Assembly: GCA_902778105.1 (NCBI GenBank)
Contig: CACYWN010000013.1
Location: 1-53,369, forward strand
Reading direction: 5' to 3'
DNA from: an uncultured Bacteroidia bacterium
Lineage (GTDB): Bacteria > Bacteroidota > Bacteroidia > Bacteroidales > UBA932
DNA: 53,369 bases
Both the position numbers and the translations under genes were made by a program. The notes beneath the pieces were generated by a model. It had not been told where the DNA came from. It did no database searches and saw nothing but the letters and a program-made list of their open reading frames with translations. Positions 1-13,812 of this stretch are shown piece after piece; position 1 is the stretch's first letter, and the number at the start of each line of letters is the position of its first letter.

Positions 1-51
1 GCGTATCACCTCATCGTAATACAAAGCCTGGTTTTCTTTGGTCTTTCCCAT
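1..51 (-). CDS. Truncated reading frame, possible IS transposase N-terminus
   Basis: An ATG at 51 (minus strand) opens a frame that leaves the window after 17 codons; the peptide begins MGKTKENQALYYDEVIR. An in-frame stop lies 21 bases upstream of the ATG (72-70), so this is the only sensible start. No strong ribosome binding site is seen, which is usual in Bacteroidetes. The peptide is too short to assign. The periodic repeats directly upstream suggest the first gene of an insertion sequence, perhaps an IS21-type istA; that is inference from context only. Confidence 0.35.
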   Translation of the reverse strand, partial: MGKTKENQALYYDEVIR

Positions 52-95
52 CTCTTGCTTGATTGGGAGTCAACTTTTTTCAGCGAAAGACAGGT

Positions 96-208
96 CACCT
101 ACCCAAAATCCCACCTGCACCATGAATACTGTCCACCTGCGCCGGAAAACGGCCTCACCTGCGCCATCATATCACACTCATAATCAAAGATAAACTGTCC
201 ACTCGCAT
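96..208. repeat. 22-bp periodic repeats, probable insertion-sequence end
   Basis: CACCTGCRCC occurs at 112-121, 134-143 and 156-165, spaced exactly 22 bp. A degenerate copy (CACTCGCATG) starts at 200, two periods further on, and a related CACCTACCCA lies at 96. ACTGTCCAC at 128 and 194 is separated by 66 bp, three periods. This phased array sits between the truncated frame at 1-51 and the terminator of the PUL. IS21-family elements carry multiple terminal repeats of this sort; the exact element end (around 198-212) cannot be fixed from one side. Confidence 0.5.
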
Positions 209-230
209 GCGTGAAAACCTTCGGGTATGG

Positions 231-265
231 GAAAAACGAGGCCGTCCCGGTGCGGGGACGGCCTC
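231..265 (-). terminator. Rho-independent terminator closing the PUL operon
   Basis: GAGGCCGTCCC and GGGACGGCCTC (238-248 and 255-265) form a perfect 11-bp stem. On the minus strand it is followed by a T run (A run at 232-236 on the plus strand). It lies 34 bases beyond the stop of the GH10-CE1 gene and is oriented to stop minus-strand transcription. Confidence 0.85.
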
Positions 266-298
266 AACCAACCAAATTACAATATAACCAACAGACTG

Positions 299-5661
<5,363 letters not shown>

Positions 5662-5699
5662 TTACAAATGTACGAAATAAAATGGATTCACGGGGTGTC

Positions 5700-7847
5700 C
5701 TAATAATGGATTGAAGGCGTCCTGGGCACTTTCCCGTCAAACGGTTTGACCTTGCCGGTCGCCACGTCGTAGATGCGCTCGTTCGTCGTGGTCATCCCCT
5801 GGATCAGTTCGTCGTAGGGGATGTTGGCGGTCGTCACGACGCCGATGTTGTAGTTCTCTCCGTCAAAGCGGCCGTAATAGGGCTGGTCGACCCACTGGAA
5901 ATAATGCATGCCGACCAGTTCGGGGCGGGCGAAGCCCTGCTCGATGTACTGGCGGAAGGCCGCGGCCCGCTCTTCCTGGCTCATCACGCCCACGATGCCG
6001 GTCGCCGGAAGGGCCCGGTCGACGGCGCCGTGATGGAATTCACCGATCATGACGGGCTTGCCGCTCTTGGCAGCGATTTCAGCCGTCGGGGGAGGGGTGA
6101 GGCCGTATCCGTTGATGGAGAAGACGTCGAAGCGTTCACCGGCCTTGTACAGCAGGTCCGAACTGAGCCACGCATAGCGCATGCCCAGGTTCAGGTGGTT
6201 CCCGTCGATCTTCTCCACCTCGTCGCAGGGGATGTCGACATACCGTTTCACCATGACTTCGGAGAAGGCGTTGAAGTCCTTTCCGGCGGTCTCGGACGGG
6301 TAATCCTTGAACGTCTGGGCCTTCAGGGCTTCGAAGCTCTCCAGGGAGAGCCCCCAGGCTGCGTTGAAAGCCTTGATGTCGCCCTGATATTTCTCGCCGA
6401 TCCATCGGACGAAGGCATCCTTGGTCGCGGAGGCCTGGTCGGTCGCGAACATCTCGTAGGCCAGGTTGTGATAACCGAAGGCCCAGTTGGGTTCGTTGCG
6501 GAGGAAATAGCCGACCAGATACGGGTCATCCTTGTACGCTTCCAGCTGGGAAGCGAAGGAGGCCGCATTGGCCTGGTATTCGTCGGCGAATACATCCGGG
6601 AAGTCGCGGTAGATGGCCACCTTTGTCGAGGGGAAGCCGTTCAGCGGCAGGACATAGGGAATCTTGCTGTGCCGGGCGAATTCCACCTCGGACCAGTTGC
6701 CCACCGTGTTGCAGCGGATTTTCTTCATCAGCTTCTCGGAATAGTCCAGCCAGTGCTCCTTCCAGTCGTCGCCCCAGATCCGGATCATATTGGCGATGTA
6801 GAAATCCATCGTCTTCATTCCTCTCTGCTCGGAGACGGCTGCGGCGAAACGGGTGTCACCCTCCTCGGGAAGCCATTCGAAGAGATCCTCGATGCCCTGG
6901 ACAGGTCCGTTGGAATTGGCTCTGATACAGTCGATTCCAGTGCTAAGGAAGGCATAGCCCTCCGGGTCCACCAGCCACCAGCGCTGGCCGTCATGCTGGG
7001 TCCGGAAGAATCCGGTGGCCTTGAACTTCCTGGCTTTCCAGCCGCCGTACTTGCTCCACTGGGACGGGAAGGAAACACCTTCCAACGCCTCCTCGATCGC
7101 TTTGTTCCGGGCAATCATGTCCGCTTCGTCCTTCACCTTTCCGGGCCAGTCCTTGTCCGTACGCTGGCCCAGCATGTCGATGGCGGGGGGAGCGGCGGGA
7201 TACGGTTCGGGCAGTTCCTTCGTCAGGGAGACGGAACCCAATTCGTAAGCCGTCCGGTAGTTGGTCCCGTCGTACGGGCCGAACCGGAGGACGACCTTGG
7301 TGATGTCCGCCGGATCCAGCCGGTTTCCGCTCAAGGTAGCCTTCAGCTGGCGGGGAAAGCGGGTGAGGAAGATATTCTGGGCATCCATGTAGGAGAGCGG
7401 GAAGACGACCTGCGTCTTCAGGCGGGGAAGGACGCCGATCAGGCAGGACAGCCAGGGGGTATCCTTTTCCGTTCCGGAAATCTCGCCGCCCTGCAGGACG
7501 ATTTTCTCGCTTTTGAAGTTCTTGATTTCCTTGTAGAACTCGAGGTTGATGACGCCGCTGTAATCGGCTTCGTCAAAGACCTCGAAAACCAGGTAGTTGG
7601 CATCGGTCCAGACGGGCTTGTCGCCCTTTTCCCAGATGACGATCCCTTCATTCCCTTCCTTCGGGTCGACCTTCAGCACTTTGCTGCCGAAGATCCCGCT
7701 GTCTTCCAGCCGGGTCGCCGTTCCGTTCACCCTTTCGGCAATCAGGGGAAGGTCGAAAACCTGTTTCTCTCCTCCGGAGCGGTTGCCGCAGGAGATGCCC
7801 GTCACTGCGAGCAGTCCTGCCATAAATACGTATAGTATCCTTTTCAT
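5700..7847 (-). CDS. Lipoprotein, agarase-like TIM-barrel glycoside hydrolase (copy 2)
   Basis: A 715-residue lipoprotein (lipobox ending at Cys in VTGISC). An N-terminal beta-sandwich of about 200 residues precedes a TIM-barrel region opening with WWLVDPEGYAF, a signature seen in GH50-like beta-agarases. Candidate catalytic glutamates are Glu452 (LRNEPNW) and Glu603 (IGEFHH), followed by a conserved WVDQPYYGRFDGENYNIG block. The upstream gene is a diverged paralogue with the same motifs. The ATG at 7847 is used: a GGGAGGAAT ribosome site overlaps the end of the upstream gene, two bases away, so the pair is probably translationally coupled. The family is related to GH50 or a neighbouring clan GH-A group; the substrate is unknown, and agarose is unlikely beside a xylanase. 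Confidence 0.72.
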   Translation of the reverse strand: MKRILYVFMAGLLAVTGISCGNRSGGEKQVFDLPLIAERVNGTATRLEDSGIFGSKVLKVDPKEGNEGIVIWEKGDKPVWTDANYLVFEVFDEADYSGVINLEFYKEIKNFKSEKIVLQGGEISGTEKDTPWLSCLIGVLPRLKTQVVFPLSYMDAQNIFLTRFPRQLKATLSGNRLDPADITKVVLRFGPYDGTNYRTAYELGSVSLTKELPEPYPAAPPAIDMLGQRTDKDWPGKVKDEADMIARNKAIEEALEGVSFPSQWSKYGGWKARKFKATGFFRTQHDGQRWWLVDPEGYAFLSTGIDCIRANSNGPVQGIEDLFEWLPEEGDTRFAAAVSEQRGMKTMDFYIANMIRIWGDDWKEHWLDYSEKLMKKIRCNTVGNWSEVEFARHSKIPYVLPLNGFPSTKVAIYRDFPDVFADEYQANAASFASQLEAYKDDPYLVGYFLRNEPNWAFGYHNLAYEMFATDQASATKDAFVRWIGEKYQGDIKAFNAAWGLSLESFEALKAQTFKDYPSETAGKDFNAFSEVMVKRYVDIPCDEVEKIDGNHLNLGMRYAWLSSDLLYKAGERFDVFSINGYGLTPPPTAEIAAKSGKPVMIGEFHHGAVDRALPATGIVGVMSQEERAAAFRQYIEQGFARPELVGMHYFQWVDQPYYGRFDGENYNIGVVTTANIPYDELIQGMTTTNERIYDVATGKVKPFDGKVPRTPSIHY

Positions 7848-7849
7848 GG

Positions 7850-9751
7850 CTATTCCTCCCAAATGTCCGGGAAGGAACCTCCTACCCGCTCAAGTTCCTG
7901 TTCAAACGGAGGCTTCTTGCCGTCGTGGACGTCATAGCAGTCGTCGGCGACGGCGCGGATGGCCTTGACCATCCACTTGTACGGGCGGTCAGTCACGTCC
8001 AGGAGGCCGATGTTGTAGTTCTCGCCGTCCCCTCTTCCGAAGAAGGGCTGGTCGTACCAGGTGAACCAGGACGTACCGATGAGGGCCGGGTGCGAGAAGG
8101 CTTTCTCGACATAGTTCCGGTAGGCGATGCCGCGGTCTTCCTGGGAGACGACCCGGACGAGCGATTCGCCAAGGCCGCGGTCGGTCGTGCCGAAATGGAA
8201 TTCGCCGATGATCATCGGCATCCCGGTGGCCTCGTAGATGATGTCCATGTTCTTCAGGTTGGGCTGGATGCCGTAGTTGTTGAAGCTGTAGACGTCAAAG
8301 TACTTCTTGGACAGGGCGAGGACTTCGGGTGTCGGGACGCCGGAGCCGTAGCGGATACCCAGGTTCAGGTGGTTCGGGTCGTATTTCCGGAGCGCGTCCT
8401 TGACGGCGCCCAGGAAGCGTTCGAAGGTCTCGTACACGAAGGCTTTCCGCGTTTCAGGCGTGTCTCCCTTGGCTTTCAGGTATGCCAGGAGGGCCTGCTT
8501 GAGCGGGCGGCTGTCGTCCGCTTCCTGGATCAGTTCGCACAGGCGGAGTTCCTGGTTGCTCCAGGTGGGCTCGTTGCCCACGAAATAACCGATCAGCATC
8601 GGATTGCCCCGGTAGGGTTCGGTGGAGCGGCGGACACCGTCCTCCACTTTCTTGCGGAAGCCTTCGGCATAGACGTCCGGCATGCCCAGGATACCGTCCT
8701 GGATGCCCAGGCCGCCGAGTGAAAGCATGAAGGGTTTCCGGTTCAGGGCGATGACGTCGCGGCTGGACCAGTTACCGATGGTGTTCATGCCCCAGAGGGT
8801 CAGGCGGTCGGTGACCAGCTGGTTCGCCTTGCCGGCGGCTTCCTCACCCTCGCCGAAACGAAAGGCGCGGAGATCCTTCACACCGCTTTCCGGATACAGG
8901 CCGGGGAGGGGCTCAGGCTGGCCTTGCCGACGGGGTGCCCGTCCCCAGGCCGGGGAGGTTCCGTTGGAACTGATGGACAGGAAGTAATAGCCTTCCGGGT
9001 CGATGAACCACCACTTGCCGTCGATCTGCTGCACCCGGAAAAAACCGGTGCCGCGGGTGCGGCGGCTCAGGTCGCCGCCGAAGCGGGAGAGGCGCGTTTC
9101 CGTGTAAGCAGCGATTTCGGCATCTTCGGCGGCCCAGGCTTCCTTGAGCTCGGCTTCGGAGTGTACCTTGTCCTCGAACTCGCCGAGGTTCCACTGGCCG
9201 AACTCGTCCACTGCCGGAATATCGGACAAGTAGGCGTCGCCGGGATCCTCCACGGTCAGGTAGGCTTTTGCGATTTCGACCTTTTCGTCCTTTACGGGCA
9301 TATGCATCCGCACCCCCAGGGAATCAACTCCCTTCAGCGGGTGGCGGGTACCATGGTCGATGTTGATGTAGGAAAGCGGCCGCTTGTGGTTGTACGTGGC
9401 CGCCAGGTCGTGCGCACCGGAGGGCAGGTCGCGGAAATAGGTCAGCGGAATGGCTGTCCGGATCCAGGCGCCCGGGGCGTAGAAGATGAAACGGAGTTCG
9501 TTGTAGCCTTCCTCGGTCGTGACGCCGAGGTAGACCCGCTGGGCGGTGGAGGCCCTCATTTCGAGAACCAGGTAATTGTATTCGCTCCAGTCGGTCGGGA
9601 ACTCCTTGTCGAAGACGGTCAGGGGAACCTTGTGACCGGCCATCACCCTGTCCTTGGACAGGTTGAAAGTCACCGGTCCCGGTTCGGATTTGCACCCTGC
9701 CGCAAGGAAGGCAAGGGTGCAGATCAGGAGGATGAGGGAACTGCGTTTCAT
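7850..9751 (-). CDS. Lipoprotein, agarase-like TIM-barrel glycoside hydrolase (copy 1)
   Basis: A 633-residue lipoprotein (lipobox LAAGC) with an N-terminal beta-sandwich carrying YNYLVLEMRAS, as in the downstream paralogue (ANYLVFEVFD), and a barrel opening with WWFIDPEGYYF. Predicted catalytic residues are Glu394 (VGNEPTW) and Glu517 (IGEFHFG), with the WYDQPFFGRGDGENYNIG block near the C-terminus. Both glutamates are kept, so it is probably active. Six bases separate it from the beta-helix gene upstream and two from the paralogue downstream. The duplication with strong divergence suggests the two act on different linkages or chain lengths of one glycan. Activity is not assigned. Confidence 0.72.
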   Translation of the reverse strand: MKRSSLILLICTLAFLAAGCKSEPGPVTFNLSKDRVMAGHKVPLTVFDKEFPTDWSEYNYLVLEMRASTAQRVYLGVTTEEGYNELRFIFYAPGAWIRTAIPLTYFRDLPSGAHDLAATYNHKRPLSYINIDHGTRHPLKGVDSLGVRMHMPVKDEKVEIAKAYLTVEDPGDAYLSDIPAVDEFGQWNLGEFEDKVHSEAELKEAWAAEDAEIAAYTETRLSRFGGDLSRRTRGTGFFRVQQIDGKWWFIDPEGYYFLSISSNGTSPAWGRAPRRQGQPEPLPGLYPESGVKDLRAFRFGEGEEAAGKANQLVTDRLTLWGMNTIGNWSSRDVIALNRKPFMLSLGGLGIQDGILGMPDVYAEGFRKKVEDGVRRSTEPYRGNPMLIGYFVGNEPTWSNQELRLCELIQEADDSRPLKQALLAYLKAKGDTPETRKAFVYETFERFLGAVKDALRKYDPNHLNLGIRYGSGVPTPEVLALSKKYFDVYSFNNYGIQPNLKNMDIIYEATGMPMIIGEFHFGTTDRGLGESLVRVVSQEDRGIAYRNYVEKAFSHPALIGTSWFTWYDQPFFGRGDGENYNIGLLDVTDRPYKWMVKAIRAVADDCYDVHDGKKPPFEQELERVGGSFPDIWEE

Positions 9752-9757
9752 ACGGAT

Positions 9758-11737
9758 TTATCGTCTGGTTGCAGGTTTTTCAGCGAAGGGGATTTCAAAG
9801 GATTCCGTGAACTTTCCTTTCTTGAGGTCGACCTTGACCGTGGAGCCGAGCAGGGTCTCCTTGTCGGATTTCACGGGGATGGTGAAGTTGCCGCGGTCCT
9901 TGACCTTCGCCAGGTCCACGACGACGGGTTTGCCGTTCTTGGGATTGACCCAGGTCACGGTGCCGGTGACACCCTCTTCGATGGGCCTGTACATCCTCAC
10001 GGGAACGGCTTTCACGTCGCTCACCGGGAGACCCAGCGGGAAGCACCATTTGCTCCAGGCCACCGCGGAGGCGTCCAGCGCATCCTGGTCCAGTTCGGCG
10101 AGGCTGGCCGCATCGGCGAACAATCCGCTTCCGACGGCTTCGAAGGCGCCGAAGTCGGGATGTCCGTCCTCCAGGGGATTGCCGAAGAAGTCACGGGTAC
10201 CGGCGTTCGGGACATACATGCCCGTGTTGATGCACGGGGAATCCGGGCGGAGCATATAGCCGCAAAGTGTGCCGAGTCCGGTGCCGCCGGTGCCGGGGGC
10301 TACGAACTTGGGATCGGCGACGAGGGCTTCCGGGTCATCCGGCATGCCGTCCAGCCAAGGTCCGAAATAGCAGTTGTGCAGGAAGATGGAGCCGGCGGGC
10401 AGCGTGGGCCTGGTCTTGGAATCGAACGAACGGTCCCAGGCGAATCCGGTGGAGTACTCCCAGCGGAAGCGTCCCTGGCCGGCGGCGTAGAAGATGTTGT
10501 TGTAGAAGTGGGCGCCCAGGTCGTTGACATCCTTGGCGCGGTCGGCGAAGTCGCCCCGGAAGAAATCCAGGTCCAGGGTGCCGTGGTCAACGTAGAAAAC
10601 GTTGTTGTAGAGGAAGTTGCTGTCGTTCTTCAGGCTTCCCTGCATCTGCACGAGATGGGTCTTGTCGTTTTCGGAGATGTTGTAGCGGGCCGTGTTCTGG
10701 AAAATGTCGTACATCAGCAGGAGGAAGCCGTGATTCTCCTTGGAGTAGTTGTACTGGCAGAGGCAGTTCTTGCAGTAGAAGTCGAAGTCATAGGCGAAAC
10801 CGTCGCCGTTGCGGATCTGGCGGCCGGTGTCGTACACTTCGTTGAACTGCATGATGGTTTCCTCGCAGCGGATGATCCAGCAGGCGGCGGTATGCGGCCA
10901 CCAGCCGTCCTTGCCCTCGTTCCAAGCCGTATCGCCGGGAAGGTCGAGGGTGCCGGAGCGCATGCAGGAACGGTGGATCTCGTTGAATTCGATGACGGCC
11001 CGGTAGGATCCGCTTACGATGATGCCGTCGCCGCCCAGGTTGTCCATCCAGTTGCGCCGGACTCTCAGGTTGCCCAGACCGCTGGTGGAGATACCTACCT
11101 TGTCGAACCGCTCGATCTTGTTGCCCTCGATGAGGACGTCGTCGAAAGTGGGCGGAACGAAGGCCGGCTGCCCGGCCTCGGGCCTTCTGCGCGGTCCGCC
11201 CACGCTGACCGCGATGGCGGTGTTCCTGCTGCGGGTACCGCCCATCTGCCCCCAGACATCATGGATATAGTTGTCCTTGATGCGCAGATATTTGTATGCG
11301 ACACCTTCTCCCGTGGCGTTCACGACGATTCCGCTTCGTCCCACGCCCACTTCCGGGGGGTAGCCGCTGGTGATTTCAAGGCCGATGATTTCCCAACCCG
11401 AAGCGTCCGTCAGGGTGATGGCGTTGCCCTCTTCCCGGCCCATGTCGATGACGGGGCGGGCGGGTCCGCCGTAGGAGGAGAGACGGATCGGGTTCTCCGG
11501 AGTTCCGCTTCCCTTGAGGACGATCTTTCCGGGGAAGGTCTTGCCGGACTCCAGGAGAATCTTGTCTCCCGGCTGGAAGGTGACGGTATTGATCTTGTCG
11601 ATGGTCTTCCAGGCGTCCTTGACGGACAGGCCGGAAGCCGAGTCGTTTCCGGACGGGGACACGTAGTAGGTTTTCTGCTGGGCTTGGAGTCCGGCGGCCA
11701 GGAACAGCAGGGAAGTCAGGAGAACGATTTTTTTCAT
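9758..11737 (-). CDS. Secreted right-handed beta-helix protein (copy 2)
   Basis: A 659-residue exported protein. A signal peptide (about 1-19, ending LQAQ) is followed by YYVSPSGNDSASGLS, the usual opening of secreted parallel beta-helix proteins, then repeated N/D-rich helical turns to about residue 520. The end of that region carries HPDFGAFE, typical of these folds, and a small beta-domain follows. Strongly conserved blocks shared with the upstream copy include NYIHDVWGQ, NLGGDGI and NGDGFAYDFDFYCK. The fold is used by pectate or alginate lyases and by GH120 and GH28 enzymes, but no family-specific catalytic set was recognised. It is separated from the upstream copy by a terminator. Probably glycan-active; reaction unknown. 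Confidence 0.75.
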   Translation of the reverse strand: MKKIVLLTSLLFLAAGLQAQQKTYYVSPSGNDSASGLSVKDAWKTIDKINTVTFQPGDKILLESGKTFPGKIVLKGSGTPENPIRLSSYGGPARPVIDMGREEGNAITLTDASGWEIIGLEITSGYPPEVGVGRSGIVVNATGEGVAYKYLRIKDNYIHDVWGQMGGTRSRNTAIAVSVGGPRRRPEAGQPAFVPPTFDDVLIEGNKIERFDKVGISTSGLGNLRVRRNWMDNLGGDGIIVSGSYRAVIEFNEIHRSCMRSGTLDLPGDTAWNEGKDGWWPHTAACWIIRCEETIMQFNEVYDTGRQIRNGDGFAYDFDFYCKNCLCQYNYSKENHGFLLLMYDIFQNTARYNISENDKTHLVQMQGSLKNDSNFLYNNVFYVDHGTLDLDFFRGDFADRAKDVNDLGAHFYNNIFYAAGQGRFRWEYSTGFAWDRSFDSKTRPTLPAGSIFLHNCYFGPWLDGMPDDPEALVADPKFVAPGTGGTGLGTLCGYMLRPDSPCINTGMYVPNAGTRDFFGNPLEDGHPDFGAFEAVGSGLFADAASLAELDQDALDASAVAWSKWCFPLGLPVSDVKAVPVRMYRPIEEGVTGTVTWVNPKNGKPVVVDLAKVKDRGNFTIPVKSDKETLLGSTVKVDLKKGKFTESFEIPFAEKPATRR

Positions 11738-11798
11738 AATGGAAATACTGGGGAAGCCGTTTTCGGACGACCTCCTGGTTATCAGTTCAGTGGTTATG

Positions 11799-11837
11799 GA
11801 AAAAATGGGAAGGCTCCGGAAGGAAGCCTTCCCATTT
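11799..11837 (-). terminator. Internal terminator between the two beta-helix genes
   Basis: AAATGGGAAGGCT (11803-11815) pairs perfectly over 13 bp with AGCCTTCCCATTT (11825-11837); the loop is 9 bases. On the minus strand the stem runs into a T stretch. It begins 9 bases after the stop of the upstream beta-helix gene, so genes from copy 2 onward depend on read-through or on a promoter in the remaining gap, where no TAnnTTTG box was found. Confidence 0.8.
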
Positions 11838-11845
11838 CAGGCAGG

Positions 11846-13801
11846 TCAGCGGCGGCGCCGCTGCTGGATTTCCTGAAAGGGCACCTCAAAGGACTCGGTA
11901 AAGGCACCGTTGTCGAGGTAAACCTTCAGGGTAGTGCTCTCGAGGGTCTCCTTGTCGGACTTAATCGGGAGGACGATCCGCTGGCGGTCTTTCGCCTTGG
12001 CAAGGTCCACGGTCGTAGTCTTTCCGTTTTTCGGATTCGTCCAAGAAAGGGTTCCCTTGATTGTGGGAGTGAGGGGCTCACGGAGCTGGACGACCAGCTG
12101 GGAAGGATCGTTGGAGGCGATGACCTTGGGGAACATCCACTTGGCCCATGCCATGTCGGAAGCCTTTCTGGCAATCTCATCCTGCTTGGCTTCTTCCACC
12201 CCGTCGGTGAAGACGCCGCTGCCCAGGAACTCGAAGGCACCGTAGTCCGGATGACCGTCGGAAACCGGCTGGCCGAAGAAGTCGCGGCCACCGTTGTTCG
12301 GGACATACATGCCGGTGTTGATGCAAGGGGAGTCCGCGCGGAGGGCGTAGCCGCCCAGGGTGCAGAGTCCCTCTCCGCCGGTACCCGGCGCAACGAACTT
12401 CGGATCCGCTACAAGGGCTTCCGGATCATCCGGAATGCCGTTCTTCCACGGACCGAAGTAGCAATTGTGCAGGAACACGGAGCCGGCGGGGATGTTGGCC
12501 TTGAGTTCTTCGTCATACTTGCGGACGGCGGTGTCTCCGGAGGAGAACACACTGCGGAAGCGGCCCTGGCCGGTGGCGTAGAAGATGTTGTTGTAGAACT
12601 TCGCACCGAGTTCCTCCGGCTTGCGCGTGAGGAAGTAGTCGATGTCCGCCATTCCGTAGTCGATGTAGAACACGTTATTGTAGATCAGGCTCTTGTCGCC
12701 CTCGATGGGACCCTGCATCTGAACCAGGTGCGTGTGGTCGTTCTCGGAGATGTTGTACCGGGTCTCGTTCTCGAAGATGTTGTACATCAGGAGCATGAAA
12801 CCGTGGTTGTTCTGCGAGTAATTATACTGGGCGATGCAGCGCTTGCAGTTGAAGTCGAAGTCGTAGGCGAACCCGTCACCGTTGTGGAGGTTGCGGGCGG
12901 TGTCGTACACTTCGTTGAACTGCATGATGGTCTCTTCCGTGTTCTGGATCCAGCAGGCGGCCACATGCGGCCACCAGCCGTCGTCGCCGGGCAGGTTCGG
13001 GTCACCGGAACGCATGCAGGAGCGGCGGATGTAGTTGTACTCGATCAGGCCCCGGTAGGGACCGTTGACGAAGATGCCGTCGCCGCCGATGTTGTCCATC
13101 CAGTTCCGCCGGACCGCCACGTTGTTGCGGGCGCCGCGGCACACGATGCCGCACTTGTCCACGCGTTCGATCTTGTTGCCCTCGATGAGGACATCGTTGA
13201 TCACGACGGGCTCGACAGGGCCGGTCACAGCCATTCCGCCGGCCATCCGGGCGGTCTGCACCAGGATGGCGGAACTGTTGTAGCCCTGGTAGCGGCCGTT
13301 GCCGCCGAGCTGGCCCCACACATCGTGGATGTAGTTGTCCTTGATGACGAAATGGTCGGAGTTGCCCGGTTTGCTGATGCGGACGACGATTCCCTGGCGG
13401 CCGATGCCGATCTTGTACGGGGCATACGAAACGACTTCCATCCCGATGACCTCCCAGTGGTCCACGTCCTCGAGGAGGATGCCGGCTCCTTCCGCGTCAC
13501 CGAAGTTGATGACCGGACGGCCGGATCCGCCATAGGACGACATCACGATGGGCGCCTCTTCCGTACCGGACCCCTTGGGCATCAGTTGCCCGAAGAAGGT
13601 CTTTCCGGCTTCGAAGAGGATCTTGTCGCCGGGCTGGAACTCGACGGAGTTCACCTTGTCGATGGTCTTCCAGGCCTGGGCAACGGAAAGACCCGTGGCG
13701 GCGTCGTTCCCGTCAGGCGAGACGAAATACGTTTTCTGCTGGGCCGCCGCCGTGAGGACGGCGGCCAGCAGGAAAACAATGGAAAGTGTCCGTTTTATCA
13801 T
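11846..13801 (-). CDS. Secreted right-handed beta-helix protein (copy 1)
   Basis: A 651-residue exported protein paralogous to the next gene: signal peptide (about 1-20, ending AAAQ), opening YFVSPDGNDAATGLS, N-rich beta-helix turns, HPDYGAFE near residue 530, then a short beta-domain to an Arg-rich end. Blocks common to both copies (NYIHDVWGQ, NIGGDGI, NGDGFAYDFDFNCK, QYNYSQNNHGF) probably line the binding groove. The gene follows susD by 11 bases, a position usually held by a surface glycan-binding protein or the first surface enzyme of a PUL. No known lyase or hydrolase catalytic motif was recognised. Confidence 0.75.
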   Translation of the reverse strand: MIKRTLSIVFLLAAVLTAAAQQKTYFVSPDGNDAATGLSVAQAWKTIDKVNSVEFQPGDKILFEAGKTFFGQLMPKGSGTEEAPIVMSSYGGSGRPVINFGDAEGAGILLEDVDHWEVIGMEVVSYAPYKIGIGRQGIVVRISKPGNSDHFVIKDNYIHDVWGQLGGNGRYQGYNSSAILVQTARMAGGMAVTGPVEPVVINDVLIEGNKIERVDKCGIVCRGARNNVAVRRNWMDNIGGDGIFVNGPYRGLIEYNYIRRSCMRSGDPNLPGDDGWWPHVAACWIQNTEETIMQFNEVYDTARNLHNGDGFAYDFDFNCKRCIAQYNYSQNNHGFMLLMYNIFENETRYNISENDHTHLVQMQGPIEGDKSLIYNNVFYIDYGMADIDYFLTRKPEELGAKFYNNIFYATGQGRFRSVFSSGDTAVRKYDEELKANIPAGSVFLHNCYFGPWKNGIPDDPEALVADPKFVAPGTGGEGLCTLGGYALRADSPCINTGMYVPNNGGRDFFGQPVSDGHPDYGAFEFLGSGVFTDGVEEAKQDEIARKASDMAWAKWMFPKVIASNDPSQLVVQLREPLTPTIKGTLSWTNPKNGKTTTVDLAKAKDRQRIVLPIKSDKETLESTTLKVYLDNGAFTESFEVPFQEIQQRRRR

Positions 13802-13812
13802 ACGGCCGGGGA

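Noticed and set aside
112-165. Regular repeats that could suggest a CRISPR array
   Set aside because: Period is 22 bp with a 10-bp unit, far too short, and no cas genes are present.
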